Source: JABMOV01 sp964654545 (GTDB lineage: Bacteria > Fidelibacterota > Marinisomatia > Marinisomatales > JABMOV01). From it: a stretch of DNA of 15,245 nt. The notes under the pieces are model-generated. The model saw nothing but the letters and a program-made list of their open reading frames with translations, ran no database searches and was not told the origin of the DNA. Made by a program: the position numbers and the translations under genes. The stretch spans positions 1-15,245 of the forward strand of contig CAZZIU010000036.1 in the NCBI GenBank assembly GCA_964654545.1, in the 5' to 3' direction. Shown here piece by piece: positions 14,856 through 15,245 of this stretch. The number at the start of each line of letters is the position of its first letter. The stretch's first letter is position 1.

Positions 14856-15245
14856 ACGAGTAAATGGTAAAGGATTTTCCATCTATGCGATTTTTATCAG
14901 AATTGGCGAAGACAGGTTTCCAGTTATGCATTTGGTCCGGGAAGACTTTTTGGCTGAGATCAGCTGGAGCATCACTCCCGTTAAATACACACAAAATTCG
15001 TTCATCACCAAATGATCGTTCAAAAACAAATATTCCGGAATCATCATCTAAAAATATGGTTTTATAATCGCCTGTTCGTAGTGCCTTTGACTTTGTTCGT
15101 AAGTGGGTAAGTGATTTGTAGAAGTTGAATAAATCCTGGTCAAATTCAACGTGATCCACCGGACGCGAATAGTTGCATTCATCGGTGTAATCGCAGGGGT
15201 GAGTTTTTTCATCCTCATAGGTGAATTCCGGCCAAATCATGGGTT
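14845..15245 (-). CDS. GH13 alpha-amylase/cyclomaltodextrinase-like enzyme, C-terminal end (5' part beyond window)
   Basis: The frame is open to the right edge: the codon before the first internal ATG (15238-15240) is CCC, so that ATG is not the start. The 132 residues visible begin PMIWPEFTYEDE and continue with RPVDHVEFDQDLFNFYKSL, quoted in part, then LRTKSKALRTGDYKTIFLDDD. This matches the end of a GH13 (beta/alpha)8 barrel, where the KPM-W segment leads to the last helix, followed by the C-terminal beta-sandwich (FVFERSFGDERILCVFNGSD). The catalytic Asp/Glu/Asp residues and any signal peptide are outside the window, so subfamily and location cannot be given. An alpha-glucan-degrading enzyme such as amylase, neopullulanase or cyclomaltodextrinase is likely. 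It overlaps the parvulin gene by 11 nt and heads the visible gene run. Confidence 0.85.
   Translation of the reverse strand, partial: PMIWPEFTYEDEKTHPCDYTDECNYSRPVDHVEFDQDLFNFYKSLTHLRTKSKALRTGDYKTIFLDDDSGIFVFERSFGDERILCVFNGSDAPADLSQKVFPDQMHNWKPVFANSDKNRIDGKSFTIYSYEK

Overview
The window reads as A+T-rich DNA from a Gram-negative bacterium of the Fibrobacteres-Chlorobi-Bacteroidetes (FCB) assemblage. It contains a PorV/PorQ-type outer-membrane protein, a secreted protein ending in a type IX secretion (T9SS) sorting domain that opens with NYPNPFNPSTE, a TonB-dependent receptor with an N-terminal carboxypeptidase-regulatory-like domain, and a parvulin lipoprotein. That PNPFNPST wording is common in Candidatus Marinimicrobia (SAR406), Ignavibacteria, Caldithrix and relatives. 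Marinimicrobia is my best guess, but it is an inference from protein style only.

Every convincing gene lies on the minus strand, so the locus reads from right to left. The first block is a tight run: the 3' end of a GH13 alpha-amylase-like enzyme (14845-15245, cut by the window edge), a parvulin-type lipoprotein (13587-14855), a TonB-dependent receptor (10638-13574), a 1377-residue secreted protein with acidic DGIDN-type repeats (6492-10625) and a PorV-family protein (5475-6482). Gaps are 9-12 nt or the genes overlap, so an operon is likely. A 156-bp gap (5319-5474) with a perfect 8-bp inverted repeat and weak promoter-like boxes precedes an 842-residue T9SS cargo (2790-5318). This cargo carries four clear and one diverged CBM20-like starch-binding repeats. 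A strong hairpin terminator (2739-2771) ends that unit. Downstream are two tandem membrane-anchored SGNH hydrolase paralogues. The second starts at a TTG codon overlapping the preceding stop and runs off the left edge.

Together the first six genes look like an alpha-glucan (starch/glycogen-like) acquisition locus built without a recognisable SusD: a GH13 enzyme, a TonB receptor, a T9SS-exported multi-CBM20-like glucan-binding protein, a possible dedicated PorV shuttle/anchor, and an envelope foldase. The large DGIDN-repeat protein occupies the place where a SusD would sit in a canonical Bacteroidetes locus, but it shows no SusD features. This functional reading is inferred from domain content and gene order; transport and substrate have not been shown.

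No tRNA, rRNA, CRISPR array, insertion sequence or prophage signal was seen.
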